Below are positions 27,445-36,965 of a stretch of 64,000 bases of DNA, piece after piece. Under the pieces are notes generated by a model. It worked only from the letters and a program-made list of their open reading frames with translations, was not told the DNA's origin and did not search any database. Position 1 is the stretch's first letter; every line of letters begins with the position of its first letter. The position numbers and the translations under genes are program-made. This DNA is from an uncultured Polaribacter sp. (GTDB lineage: Bacteria > Bacteroidota > Bacteroidia > Flavobacteriales > Flavobacteriaceae). Where the stretch lies: contig CALSOT010000007.1 in assembly GCA_943788045.1 (NCBI GenBank), positions 92,061 to 156,060 of the forward strand, in the 5' to 3' direction.

Positions 27445-27489
27445 CTTATAATTATTTTTAGTTGCGCTATATATTTAGTTCTAAAATTT

Positions 27490-30400
27490 TTAATCATTTA
27501 AATTCAGTATATTTTTTCCAATTTCAATTCTCTTGTTTACTTCAGTACTGATGTAAATACTAATATCTTCTGATTCTATTTTTTGTATTGATTTTTTCAA
27601 TAGTTTCTCTGCTGTTTTTTTGTCAAATTCGTTTACTATTATTCCTAAGTTAACTTCTAGAACTGATTTTTGATATATTTCTTTGTTAGAACTTTCTTTA
27701 AAGTACTGCAATGCTTGTTGTATTAAATCGGCAGATTTTTTGAATTCATTATTCATAGCGAAAGCCCTACCTAGGTTGTATAGGGAAATACCATAAGATT
27801 TATTTTTCTCAAAACTCTCTTTATATTCTAGAGATTTTTGTGCACAAATAATAGTATTTTCAACATCTTTTAAATGATTTCTGTAAATATGTGAAAGATT
27901 TCCATAAGCTGTAGCTAAGGCCCTCTTAATCTTATCAGATTGCTCTAATTTAAGAAGTGAGTCAATACCCATCAATCTGTACTTTACACACAACTCTCCC
28001 TCTTTCAAATGTTCATAAACTTTACCTACATCATAGCATGCATTTGCATAATCTATAGTATTTACTCCAATAGATTCTTTGACCATTTTTAAATGATCTA
28101 AACAGACTTTCTTAAGTTCTTTATATTTTTTGGTAACCTCTAATACTTCTTTTTTTGCATCAATAAATTCAATTAATAAATTACTTAAAATTCCAAAATC
28201 AATTATCTTTTTTAAGTAGGTTTCACATTTTGTAAATTTCTCTAGCGCATCGTCTGGATGTTTAATTATGTAGGTGCTACCGCTCCAACTTCTTAAAAAA
28301 CTTAATACTAATTCTACCCATAATTTATTAACGCCTTCACTTGATATTAAAAGCTCATGGTATTCCATAAACTCTACTGTAGCCTTCTCATCATTCTCTA
28401 AACCACTTGCTAGAAAATCTAATCTAAAATCTAAAATTTTAAACTTATTTGAGTAATTTTTTATGTTCTTTGTCTTTTCAACTAATTGTAGTGATCTTTT
28501 ATCTATTTCTTCCTTTTTAATAGGAGTATCCAACCACATAAATTTTAATTCTTGTAGTTCAATTAATTGATTGTGTTCTTCAGTTTTTTCTTCAATACTT
28601 GAATAAAAATCTTTTAAAATTTGTATGGATTCCTTAGCTGATTTGTGAGTATATAGGATGTATTCAATCCCAAATTGAAATTGAAGGTTCCCTTTGTATT
28701 CATTAAATATTTTATGCTTTACTTCTTCTAATTCTGAAACTTTGACAAACTTTTTTGATTCTATATGATGTTTGTTTTTTAAAATGAATAAGATAAATAA
28801 CTTTAAATCTAAGGATACTGAATTTGATTTTGTTTCTATATGATATACGTGTTCACAAATTTCATTCAATTCTAATATACTTATGAATGAGGTACTATTT
28901 ATTTGAATAAGGTACGAGATAAGATTAGAGATATGATTTAATTTCTTTGTGCTTATTAAAAAAGCATTAAACCCTAGTAATTTGTCCTCTTCCTCTTGCT
29001 TAACTAACCTAACAACTACCTCTAAAATTAATCTCTCAGCAATTTTTAAATAGGTGTCATTTATTAATAAAGATGATAGTCTTCTAATTATAGATAAAAT
29101 TTCTTCAACACTGTGGTTGTGAGGGCTTTCAATAATTTTATTCTGAAGATATATGTATCGTTTATTATATTCTTTGATGATTTGTTTATCATCACTATCA
29201 TCATCTTTATTAAAGTATGATTTTATTGAACTTATGATTCTTTTATCTTTAAACTCGTAAATATTATCTTCGTCAGAAATATCAATTAACAAATCATCTT
29301 CAACTACCTTTTCTAAAAACCCTAAAACATCAAGTAATTCATAACCCCAAACTTGTGTTAGTATGTCTGCATTAAATTTATTTCCAATGATTGAGGCACT
29401 CTCCAAAAGGCGTTGCCATTTTTCATCGTATTTATCAATAATTGTATGATAGAAGCTATCAACTTCCATATCATTAGGTAGACTATCAGTATCTATATTA
29501 GCAGTTAAAATATATCCACTAGGACTGTATTTTAATAACCCATCACTAATCCACTTTTCAAGTGTTTTGAAAATATATAAAGGAGTAATTTGTCCAAGTG
29601 TATTTTTCTCATTAACTAATTGGTTTAAAAGTGAGTTAATTTCAAGCAGCGAGTTATTTTGAATTTTAAATTTATTATTTTGTGTACTCAAATGCTTAAC
29701 AAAATCTAGGGTATTAAAGTTATTGAAACTTAAAAGTTCTTCAACTTTAAATTTATAAGAGGAGTTATTATTGAGATCATTTGTAGTTGCTATTAATTGA
29801 CTTATAGAAGGACCTCTATGTTCAAATATACTTTCTTCTCTTATAGAAAGGATGATACACATGTTTCCTCGCAGAAATTTATTTCTATTAATCATCTCAA
29901 TAAACTTATTAAGAAAGGCATAACTTTCTGGATCTATCCAGTGGAGATCCTCCATAATAAAGATCGTCTTATTTTTTCTGCTTTCTAATTTATCTATGAT
30001 TTCAATACACATTTCAGTTATTGATCTTTCTGAATTTCTTTCATACCCTCCAATAAATGAGGTGTCTATATCTATAATAGCTGCCCCAACATTTACAGCT
30101 TTACCCATAGACTTCTCCATTCTTTCACCTCGATTAGAAAACGCTTCAATTTTAAGTAATTCTTTAAAGCCTTCTAAGAAAGGCTCATAGGAAACAGCAT
30201 TCTCTCCTTGTAGCTCATCACAATCACCATAATACCAATCCCATCCACTATGTTCAAATAATTCTTTTGTTTCTAATAACCCTCTTGTTTTTCCAATTCC
30301 TGCAGGACCAGATACAATCATTATATTTAATTCAGTATCAGACATTGAATCTACAATTTTGTTGAAAATAGCTTCTTTAGGATTTAACAATTCAGTAATA

Positions 30401-31950
30401 TATGGGACATTACTAAGCAGTGTTTTGTTACTAGATTGATTTAAATTGTATTCATATTTTTTATTTAAATAATACCCTATTAGATAATGAGCAATTGACA
30501 AAGGAAGAATAACAACAATACTTACTCCTAAGTTTGCTATTGTTAATTCAGTTAGGATAATTGAGTTAAATAAAAGTAGCGCAACTGTTCCTAATATAAT
30601 TCCATATACACCTTGTTTTTTTAGTGCAATATTTTTTGTGATTGAAGAAAACTGAAAATAAGATCTAGCCAATAAATCTCCAATTAATAAAGTAATTCCA
30701 ATTAAAAGAAAATGTTCGGTTATTGGGTAGGTGTCAAACTGAATAATATAAAAAACAAATAATGGAAAGTATGTAGCATATAACGAAGAATTGGCAAAAT
30801 AACGATATCCTTTTATGGTGTGGAAACCATCTAAATCCATTCTATTGATAAAGTATAGATTTATTATAGTTGGAACTATACTCATTCCTATAGTTATTGA
30901 GAACAGCCAAAATTTTGCTGAAAATTCTTCAAAATGCTCTTCTGCACTTGGCATTAAATAAGAAACAGAATAAATTAATAAAAATGAGAAGAGTAATGGA
31001 ATTATAAAACTAATACCTACAAATTTCACTTTGTCAATAAACAGATTAAATAAATCCTTGATAATGTTATCGCTACTGTCAATTATTCTTTTTAATTTTT
31101 GGTTTAAAAAAGAAATTAACGCAATTAATAAAATAGATTTAATAATTAGTAACAGTATATATATAATACTGAACGAACGCTTATCGATATTAAAACCTCT
31201 TGTAAATATTGGCTCTGTAAATCCAGAATCTTTATGAAATGTGTAAAATTCTGTTTGAACTAACCACATAGAGTTATTAATCACATCCAAATCATTTACA
31301 TTAAAGATACCTAGTCTATCGAGTTTTAATTTCTCACACAGCAACAATATAGTTTTTGAATCAATATTTCCATCAATAAGACTTGTGGTAGCTTTCTTAC
31401 CTAGAACCTCTTCTAATTCATGTTTTGGTATTATGTAATGATTGGTTTTTTTTAATAATGTTTGATTTACAATTTCAAACATTTCATCATCACAAGAATT
31501 TCGTACAACTATTGATGAGATATTAGTGTTTAGGATAGGCCCATTTTCAACAGCTGGATATTTAGAGTTTAGAAGTTTTTCAAGACTACTATCGTAAGCG
31601 TATTCTATTGGATCATCAGCAAAACCCATATAATCTGGAAACCCGTTAAAAAACGGAAATAATTCAATTTTATGGTTTATATTTTGATCGCAGGTTGCTA
31701 AGGTTAAATTAATTTTATTTTTAAAATCAAGAGCAAACTGGTTTGTAGAATCTATAGCTAAAATAGAATCACAATAAGATTTATTTAGATTTAAGTAAAA
31801 CTTACTATTATCAATTTGTCTGGTGATATAATCTAAAGATGATACATGATTCTTAAGCCTTTTAATTTTTAGAGAATCAATAACTGGATTAGCCCATAAA
31901 AAGTTCGATACTAATAAAAATAATAGCGTTATGATTTTTGAATTCCTCAT
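27490..31950 (-). CDS. 1486-residue membrane STAND-type ATPase with TPR tail
   Basis: The order of parts is unusual. A signal peptide (LLFLLVSNFLWA) comes first. A ~230-residue periplasmic-type region contains SSIVVRNSCDDEMFEIVNQT, resembling FlgO/penicillin-binding-lipoprotein-like sensor folds. About six to eight membrane helices follow (residues ~255-510). Next is an AAA_16/STAND NTPase with Walker A SGPAGIGKT (~residue 547) and Walker B TIFIMEDLHWIDP (~residue 662). A long helical C-terminal TPR region ends the protein (GNLSHIYRNHLKD, ISLYNLGRAFAM). The uninterrupted length shows it is under selection. STAND proteins are signalling switches; here the sensor may be outside and the ATPase inside. 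The operon includes the barrel protein and a 133-residue protein. Confidence 0.75.
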   Translation of the reverse strand: MRNSKIITLLFLLVSNFLWANPVIDSLKIKRLKNHVSSLDYITRQIDNSKFYLNLNKSYCDSILAIDSTNQFALDFKNKINLTLATCDQNINHKIELFPFFNGFPDYMGFADDPIEYAYDSSLEKLLNSKYPAVENGPILNTNISSIVVRNSCDDEMFEIVNQTLLKKTNHYIIPKHELEEVLGKKATTSLIDGNIDSKTILLLCEKLKLDRLGIFNVNDLDVINNSMWLVQTEFYTFHKDSGFTEPIFTRGFNIDKRSFSIIYILLLIIKSILLIALISFLNQKLKRIIDSSDNIIKDLFNLFIDKVKFVGISFIIPLLFSFLLIYSVSYLMPSAEEHFEEFSAKFWLFSITIGMSIVPTIINLYFINRMDLDGFHTIKGYRYFANSSLYATYFPLFVFYIIQFDTYPITEHFLLIGITLLIGDLLARSYFQFSSITKNIALKKQGVYGIILGTVALLLFNSIILTELTIANLGVSIVVILPLSIAHYLIGYYLNKKYEYNLNQSSNKTLLSNVPYITELLNPKEAIFNKIVDSMSDTELNIMIVSGPAGIGKTRGLLETKELFEHSGWDWYYGDCDELQGENAVSYEPFLEGFKELLKIEAFSNRGERMEKSMGKAVNVGAAIIDIDTSFIGGYERNSERSITEMCIEIIDKLESRKNKTIFIMEDLHWIDPESYAFLNKFIEMINRNKFLRGNMCIILSIREESIFEHRGPSISQLIATTNDLNNNSSYKFKVEELLSFNNFNTLDFVKHLSTQNNKFKIQNNSLLEINSLLNQLVNEKNTLGQITPLYIFKTLEKWISDGLLKYSPSGYILTANIDTDSLPNDMEVDSFYHTIIDKYDEKWQRLLESASIIGNKFNADILTQVWGYELLDVLGFLEKVVEDDLLIDISDEDNIYEFKDKRIISSIKSYFNKDDDSDDKQIIKEYNKRYIYLQNKIIESPHNHSVEEILSIIRRLSSLLINDTYLKIAERLILEVVVRLVKQEEEDKLLGFNAFLISTKKLNHISNLISYLIQINSTSFISILELNEICEHVYHIETKSNSVSLDLKLFILFILKNKHHIESKKFVKVSELEEVKHKIFNEYKGNLQFQFGIEYILYTHKSAKESIQILKDFYSSIEEKTEEHNQLIELQELKFMWLDTPIKKEEIDKRSLQLVEKTKNIKNYSNKFKILDFRLDFLASGLENDEKATVEFMEYHELLISSEGVNKLWVELVLSFLRSWSGSTYIIKHPDDALEKFTKCETYLKKIIDFGILSNLLIEFIDAKKEVLEVTKKYKELKKVCLDHLKMVKESIGVNTIDYANACYDVGKVYEHLKEGELCVKYRLMGIDSLLKLEQSDKIKRALATAYGNLSHIYRNHLKDVENTIICAQKSLEYKESFEKNKSYGISLYNLGRAFAMNNEFKKSADLIQQALQYFKESSNKEIYQKSVLEVNLGIIVNEFDKKTAEKLLKKSIQKIESEDISIYISTEVNKRIEIGKNILNLND

Positions 31951-32055
31951 TAAAAATTATAAAAGTTATCGGGGTAAATAAAATATTAAAACACCATTGT
32001 ATTTATTATTTTAATATATTGCAAAATACAATAAAATTTTTTTTATTTCAATTTT

Positions 32056-32505
32056 ATGAAAATCATTTATATAGACCTTGATGGGGTTGTTGCCGATTTT
32101 GAAAAAGGTAGGAGAAATCACCCTTTATCTACTATTACCCCTTATATCGGGAGGCCCGATAAATTACCGGGAGTTTATGAGCATTTAGAGCCTATTTCAG
32201 ATGCCATAGCAGCAGTAAATAAACTATTAAATCACAAAGATTTTGATGTGTATTTTTTATCGACAGCCCCATGGGATAACCCAGAGGCATGGATGCATAA
32301 AAGACTATGGGTTGCTAAATACTTCAACGAAAAATTAGTCAGAAAACGATTAATTTTATGTCATCATAAACATTTACTTATTGGAGATTATTTAATTGAT
32401 GACAGAAGATTTAATGGTGCTTCAGAGTTCAAAGGGGAGTGGTTGCACTTTGGTTCAGAAAACTTTAGAGACTGGAGTAAAATACTAAAACACTTAAATA
32501 TATAA
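32056..32505 (+). CDS. HAD-family 5'(3')-deoxyribonucleotidase-like protein
   Basis: 149 residues. DLDGVVADFE (HAD motif I, DxDGxxAD) is near residue 7, FLSTAPWDNPEAW carries motif II, and LIGDYLIDDRRFNGA gives motif IV with two aspartates. The family removes phosphate from deoxynucleotide monophosphates or similar small substrates. The start lies ~100 bp from the divergent ATPase gene. The stop overlaps the next start (TAATG), indicating translational coupling. Confidence 0.8.
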   Translation: MKIIYIDLDGVVADFEKGRRNHPLSTITPYIGRPDKLPGVYEHLEPISDAIAAVNKLLNHKDFDVYFLSTAPWDNPEAWMHKRLWVAKYFNEKLVRKRLILCHHKHLLIGDYLIDDRRFNGASEFKGEWLHFGSENFRDWSKILKHLNI

Positions 32506-33089
32506 TGATGATAGACAATAGAAAATTAAGTGAACTAAATGCCAACTTTAATGAAAGTCAAATCTATTCCCATTCAGAATTGAGGGCTTTTTTTGAATCT
32601 AATAAGCTTTTTTCTATAAAAAATGTTGCAGCATACAGTTATAATAGATGGAATAGAGGGATGTCAGATATATTTCCTGTTTTAGAATGGATTAATAGAG
32701 GAACTTACAGGTATTTAGGGGCTAATTTTGAGTATAACGGAATTATTATACATCATCCACAAGGAGGTATCCCATACAAAATAGGACATTGGGAAAATGG
32801 AAAATTATTATTCATTGGTGGATTTGATAGTTTTGTAGATTGGCGTAACTCAAAGGAGAATGGTATAAAAGTAGCAGATTTAAATTCAAAAATAGTATTT
32901 GAGTCGAGTGATGGAAAAATTCTTCAAAAAAAAATATTAACAGACTCAAGAGACGATGATATTAAATTTGAGGAAGGGTATTCTTTAACATTATTTGATT
33001 CTACTTTAGGAAAATTATTAAGATTTAAAGGAGAGGGAGATACATTTGAATTTGGTAAATTTAAATATACTATCAAACAGATTAATTAG
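32505..33089 (+). CDS. Uncharacterised 194-residue protein coupled to the HAD gene
   Basis: The start overlaps the upstream stop by one base. The protein contains AAYSYNRWNRGMSDIFPVLE and several WEN/YKIGHW segments, with no signal peptide. The family is not recognised. The tight coupling suggests it works with the nucleotidase-like protein. Confidence 0.55.
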   Translation: MMIDNRKLSELNANFNESQIYSHSELRAFFESNKLFSIKNVAAYSYNRWNRGMSDIFPVLEWINRGTYRYLGANFEYNGIIIHHPQGGIPYKIGHWENGKLLFIGGFDSFVDWRNSKENGIKVADLNSKIVFESSDGKILQKKILTDSRDDDIKFEEGYSLTLFDSTLGKLLRFKGEGDTFEFGKFKYTIKQIN

Positions 33090-33164
33090 AGGATTTAGTT
33101 TTTTTCAAAGTTAGAATACATTATAAATATGTATTAGGTGTTCCTATTTATCTTGAAAATTATT

Positions 33165-33422
33165 TCATACATGACACCCAATAACCCATGTTTCGTCTTC
33201 ATCAATACATCCGTAAAAATCTTCCATATTGTCTATTTTTTCTCCTTGCTGAAATATTTCACCAGTGCTTAAGTAAATCTCGCTATCACAATCATAGTTA
33301 ACTGAACCTACTCCAAAAAAAACAAGGAGAATAATCACAAACCTCGTCAGTTTCGTTTGCTTCAAAACACCCTTTATTATATTTTGGTGAAAAAGTATTA
33401 ATACCATAATCCTCTCTATCAT
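33165..33422 (-). CDS. Small membrane-anchored protein, uncertain
   Basis: 85 residues with one hydrophobic segment (FVIILLVFFGVGSV), followed by an acidic cysteine-containing tail (YDCDSEIYLSTGE, YGCIDEDETW). Upstream sequence is rather basic and may not be translated; an internal start closer to the membrane segment is possible. No family is recognised. Confidence 0.35.
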   Translation of the reverse strand: MIERIMVLILFHQNIIKGVLKQTKLTRFVIILLVFFGVGSVNYDCDSEIYLSTGEIFQQGEKIDNMEDFYGCIDEDETWVIGCHV

Positions 33423-33523
33423 ACAAGGATAAAATATTTAGCTTTTAGCTATATATAAATGCAAATAAACCGTGCATTTGACGTAATATTATTAAATACC
33501 ATAGTAAACAACTATAAAATAAG

Positions 33524-33709
33524 ATGAGTTTTAAAGGAAAGCAAAATTTAGAGGGCAGACCAAAAGGAAGTGCCAATAAAATATCAACAAAAGTAGAGCA
33601 GACTATTGCAGAAATATTAGACGATAATTTAATTGAGTTAAACCGAAGAATGTTTATAATGTACCAAATGCACGAAATGAAGCCTAAAAAACAACTTTTT
33701 TTTCACTAA
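33524..33709 (+). pseudogene. Phage-type GRPKGSANK N-terminal fragment
   Basis: The opening MSFKGKQNLEGRPKGSANKI resembles the N-terminus of small phage or element proteins (terminase-small-subunit or DUF5681-like) that begin with GRPKGxxNK. It stops after 61 codons, right before the att-like locus at 33743. It is probably the left-over start of an element gene. Confidence 0.4.
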
Positions 33710-33742
33710 AATTCTTATGGAAATAAGACTAAAATAATTTAA

Positions 33743-33862
33743 TCGTACAATAATCGTACGATATTTAAAATAATAAAACCTCAACTCGCTCATTATTAGC
33801 TTATTGAGGTTTTTTAAAGTGGAGCAGAGGGGAGTAAAATCGAACTATTTTGGGGAGGATTT
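33743..33862. repeat. att-like locus copy 4: GTAC repeats, hairpin, tRNA-like repeat
   Basis: The same three modules as at 3184-3309 occur: TCGTACAATAATCGTACGAT, a strong hairpin CCTCAA/TTGAGG with a T tail (33775-33816), and GTGGAGCAGAGGGGAGTAAA, then ATCGAACTATTTTGGGGAG (33819-33862). The hairpin and AAAGTGGAG junction closely resemble the tmRNA 3' end at 47259-47277. Confidence 0.65.
33775..33816. terminator. Terminator hairpin in att-like locus 4
   Basis: Inverted arms AAACCTCAA and TTGAGGTTTTTT enclose an AT-rich loop. The arms match those of the tmRNA terminator (47231-47268), which supports a common origin of the scars from sequence around a tRNA/tmRNA 3' end. Confidence 0.65.
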
Positions 33863-33888
33863 GTATAAAATTGATGTTTAAATTTAGA

Positions 33889-34040
33889 CTAATTGATAAA
33901 AATCAATAAACAAACAATAATTGAACTCACCACCCCTAAAATTTGATATTTTGTTAGGCGTTCACCGAATAATATGATTAACACAATCATGCCGCCAACT
34001 GGATGAAAGTTTGAAATTAAGTAATATTTTTTATATTTGG
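33889..34040 (-). pseudogene. EamA transporter C-terminal remnant
   Basis: The minus-strand frame reads YYLISNFHPVGGMIVLIILF, GERLTKYQILGVVSS, IIVCLLIFIN then stop at 33889. It is the last helix pair of an EamA/DMT transporter, including the typical FGERLTKYQILG turn. The N-terminal part is gone. It is not a copy of the EamA gene at 5619, whose sequence differs. Confidence 0.65.
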
Positions 34041-34059
34041 TCTTAAGTAATTAAACACT

Positions 34060-34140
34060 ATGAAAAAACTACTATTACTCTTCGCTATATTAATTCTTGG
34101 ATGTTCTGGCGATGACAGATTTTTGCTGCAGAGGTATTAG
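34060..34140 (+). pseudogene. Lipoprotein signal peptide fused out of frame to ligase 3' end
   Basis: MKKLLLLFAILILGCSGDD is a complete lipoprotein signal with lipobox LGC. After GDD the DNA switches at 34117 to a copy of the ATP-dependent ligase gene's 3' end, here out of frame, and stops at 34140. It is a deletion junction, not a functional gene. Confidence 0.7.
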
Positions 34141-34191
34141 AGAATGTAAAGAAGGGGTGGGAGAAGGTTTGATTTTGAAAATAAAAGATAA
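34117..34191. repeat. Duplicate of the DNA ligase 3' end
   Basis: AGATTTTTGCTGCAGAGGTA, followed by GAATGTAAAGAAGGGG, matches 20101-20175 with only scattered changes, including the sequence after the ligase stop codon. It implies a second ligase module stood upstream of the DUF4116 gene, or that the ligase tail is a recurrent insertion boundary. Confidence 0.75.
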
Positions 34192-34214
34192 AGTTAACTA
34201 ATCAAATAATTAAA

Positions 34215-36272
34215 ATGGAAAAAACAAACAACGAAAATATATCACCATTAATAGAATTCAATGTTGAAAGAGTAGCAAAAGTACTTTTTGCTTTAAAAGA
34301 TGAAGAAGATTTATTATATCTCCAAGAAGATGACTTTAAACTTTTAGACAGGGAAGGCAATCTTACTAGTAATTATGATGAAAACATATTTATTCAATTT
34401 GCAAAAGGAGGAGCAGGTGGATTTGGTAGTGACGATATAATTAAACAATTTTTTCCTGAAGAATTTAAAGATAACTTAAGTTTTTTTATGAAAATAGCAG
34501 AATCTTTGTCTGATTTTAAGCAAGTTTTTTTAGAACTCGCATCTGAAAAAATACTAAATAGCAAGAATTTTGCAAAAGCAATTATTCAAAATTGTGGAAG
34601 CCACTATGAACCTGTATTAAAATACTTTCCAAAAGAAATTTGCAAAAACAAGGACATAGTATTAAGTGCAGTAGAAAAGAATGGAAATAATTTGAAGTAT
34701 GCATCGGATGAATTGAAAAAAGATCGTGAGGTTGTTTTGGCCGCTATTGTACCTGTTCTACCATTTGAAGCTTTAACTGCTAATGAAGCAATGAAGTATG
34801 CTGATAAATCATTCTTGAGTGATTTTGAAATAGCACGAGTTGCTGTTGCCTCATCAGGAAATTCGTTGCAGTATTTTGCAGACAAGTTTAGAAAAGATAA
34901 AGAGATAGTAAGCATTGCAGTAAATAATTTACCTGATGCGCTTGAGTTTGCAGACAAGAGTCTTTTGTCTGACAAAGATTTTATCCTAAGCCTACCAAAT
35001 AAAATTTATAGAAGAGATGGCAGTAAGTTTAGAGCATTCAGTATTTTAGGGGATAAATTGAAGAAAGATCATGATATAGTTACTAAAGCTATTGCTATGG
35101 ATTGTAGTTTATATCAAGATTTGCCTAAGAACTTAAAGGAAGATTTATTAATTTTTACAGAAGCTCTCAAAGACACGAGTTTTGCTTCTAGAAAGTTACT
35201 GCCTTTAATGGTTGAAAATGCACCATCAATTATCACTCAAGATATAGACATTTGCAAGCAGATAATATCAAAAGACCTTTCTTTTTTTGAATATCTTCCA
35301 AAAAGCATACAATCAAATAAGCAAATAATATCGTTTTGGTCAAAATTGGAAAGCAAGAATTACTCAGATTTGGATGAAAAAGATTTAATAATATTTCTAT
35401 CCTTTATAACACGTGATCAGAAGAGATGGTTCGGGAAAAACGAAGAAACTACTGCTCAAACACTCAGAAAAATAAATACCATTGAAGGAGCAAAAAGTAT
35501 TGTAACTTATTTGGGAGACCTTGAATCTGACGTTTTTAAAAATTTAGATATAAAATTACTAGCCAATGAAGAAGTGCTAAATGCAGCTGTTAATGCTAAG
35601 CCTACTTATAATAATGCGCCAAGTATAATGGAATATATAGTACTAACTATTCCAGAAATATATAAAAATATAGAATATATCGAAAAAGTATTGATGAAAT
35701 ATCCCAAATTGATGGAATTTTTACCAGATAATTTTAAAAATGATAAGGTTTTAGCTGAAATAGCGATTAAACAAGATTATAATTGTTTTAAACACTTATC
35801 CGAAGGATTAAAGGATGATGATCAAATAATTAATTGTCTTGTATTAGCACTTTTACAATATAAGAGTGAATCTTCTGACAATAGTTTCCATGGGGATATT
35901 TTAGAATTCGCTAGTAATCGTATTAAAGAGAATCTAGAGTTCGCAGAAAAGATGGGTAATTACGGGTATGTTATGAAAGAATTTAAGAATGATAAAAATA
36001 TAGTAATGAATGCTCTAGAACACAATCCTTATGCAGAATTTGGAGATATTTGGGATTTTGATATTGCACAGATTACAAATATAAGTAGGTATGATTTAGA
36101 TAACGATAATGTAAAACACATTGTGAATAACGAGGAAATGATGGGTATGCAATTAATACTGGCTATAAATAGTTCTCGTTATCTAGTGGAGGACACAAAG
36201 CCTTATTTTGATAAGTTAAACTATGATTGGATTACAGATAACAATATAGGTGTTGAAGAAGGATTACTATGA
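34215..36272 (+). CDS. DUF4116 repeat protein
   Basis: 685 residues. Repeats of ~45-50 residues follow the DUF4116 pattern: KDIVLSAVEKNGNNLKYASD, REVVLAAI, FEIARVAVASSGNSLQYFAD, KEIVSIAVNNLPDALEFAD, DKDFILSLPNK and KNIVMNALEHNPYAEFGD. DUF4116 repeats are helical and occur in accessory and surface or effector-like proteins of uncertain role. There is no signal peptide. It leads a four-gene + strand run: LRR, nuclease-like and kinase-like genes follow with short gaps. Confidence 0.75.
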   Translation: MEKTNNENISPLIEFNVERVAKVLFALKDEEDLLYLQEDDFKLLDREGNLTSNYDENIFIQFAKGGAGGFGSDDIIKQFFPEEFKDNLSFFMKIAESLSDFKQVFLELASEKILNSKNFAKAIIQNCGSHYEPVLKYFPKEICKNKDIVLSAVEKNGNNLKYASDELKKDREVVLAAIVPVLPFEALTANEAMKYADKSFLSDFEIARVAVASSGNSLQYFADKFRKDKEIVSIAVNNLPDALEFADKSLLSDKDFILSLPNKIYRRDGSKFRAFSILGDKLKKDHDIVTKAIAMDCSLYQDLPKNLKEDLLIFTEALKDTSFASRKLLPLMVENAPSIITQDIDICKQIISKDLSFFEYLPKSIQSNKQIISFWSKLESKNYSDLDEKDLIIFLSFITRDQKRWFGKNEETTAQTLRKINTIEGAKSIVTYLGDLESDVFKNLDIKLLANEEVLNAAVNAKPTYNNAPSIMEYIVLTIPEIYKNIEYIEKVLMKYPKLMEFLPDNFKNDKVLAEIAIKQDYNCFKHLSEGLKDDDQIINCLVLALLQYKSESSDNSFHGDILEFASNRIKENLEFAEKMGNYGYVMKEFKNDKNIVMNALEHNPYAEFGDIWDFDIAQITNISRYDLDNDNVKHIVNNEEMMGMQLILAINSSRYLVEDTKPYFDKLNYDWITDNNIGVEEGLL

Positions 36273-36293
36273 TAATTATTAATAAAATAGTTT

Positions 36294-36965
36294 ATGAAGA
36301 TAAATCGTCCAGGAAAAATTATTGATATAAACTACATTGCGGCATTACCTGTTTCAGAATTGGAAATTGAGGCATCTCGCATTGAGGGTATTGAAATCTT
36401 GAATAGTAAATCTTCCTTAACTAAATTAAGTTTGATCGACTGTGATGATACAGATTTCACTAAGCTGAATAACTTACCATCACTCACAGAGTTATCTATT
36501 TCTGGAAATTTCCTTACTATTAATTTTATAAAAAAATTTCAAAGTATTGAGAAGTTAAAATTGCAATGCGGGTGTGACTCACTGTCTGGTATTGAAGAAT
36601 TAGAAAAGCTATCTTTTTTAGAAATGTCTGGATGGAGAAATAGTAACGGAAATGTTTATCATAATCATCCTTTAAATTCATTTAAGCAGCTCGATAATCT
36701 AAAATTAAAGGAACTTCGTTTTCATCAATTCAGTTTTAGTAATGAGCTTACATTAAGTCTGTTGGAAGTTATCGAGCGTGGTACAATTAAAAAAATAATT
36801 ATTGATAAGTGTTATAATCTATATAATGAAAATAACAAAAATGCATATGAATTTGATATTAGCCAAAGTTTAATTACAAAAATTCAAAACTTAAATAATG
36901 TTGTTGATGTATATCACCATGATGATGATTACTTCGGAGATTCATTAGAGATTACTTGTATATGA
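36294..36965 (+). CDS. Divergent LRR-type protein
   Basis: 223 residues with leucine-spaced repeats (LTKLSLIDCDDTDFTKL, LPSLTELSISGNFLTINFIK, IEKLKLQCGCDSLSGIEELE, LSFLEMSGWRN). The first ~20 residues are basic and polar and do not form a signal. It starts 21 bp after the DUF4116 gene and overlaps the next gene by 10 bp, so it is part of one operon. Confidence 0.6.
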   Translation: MKINRPGKIIDINYIAALPVSELEIEASRIEGIEILNSKSSLTKLSLIDCDDTDFTKLNNLPSLTELSISGNFLTINFIKKFQSIEKLKLQCGCDSLSGIEELEKLSFLEMSGWRNSNGNVYHNHPLNSFKQLDNLKLKELRFHQFSFSNELTLSLLEVIERGTIKKIIIDKCYNLYNENNKNAYEFDISQSLITKIQNLNNVVDVYHHDDDYFGDSLEITCI

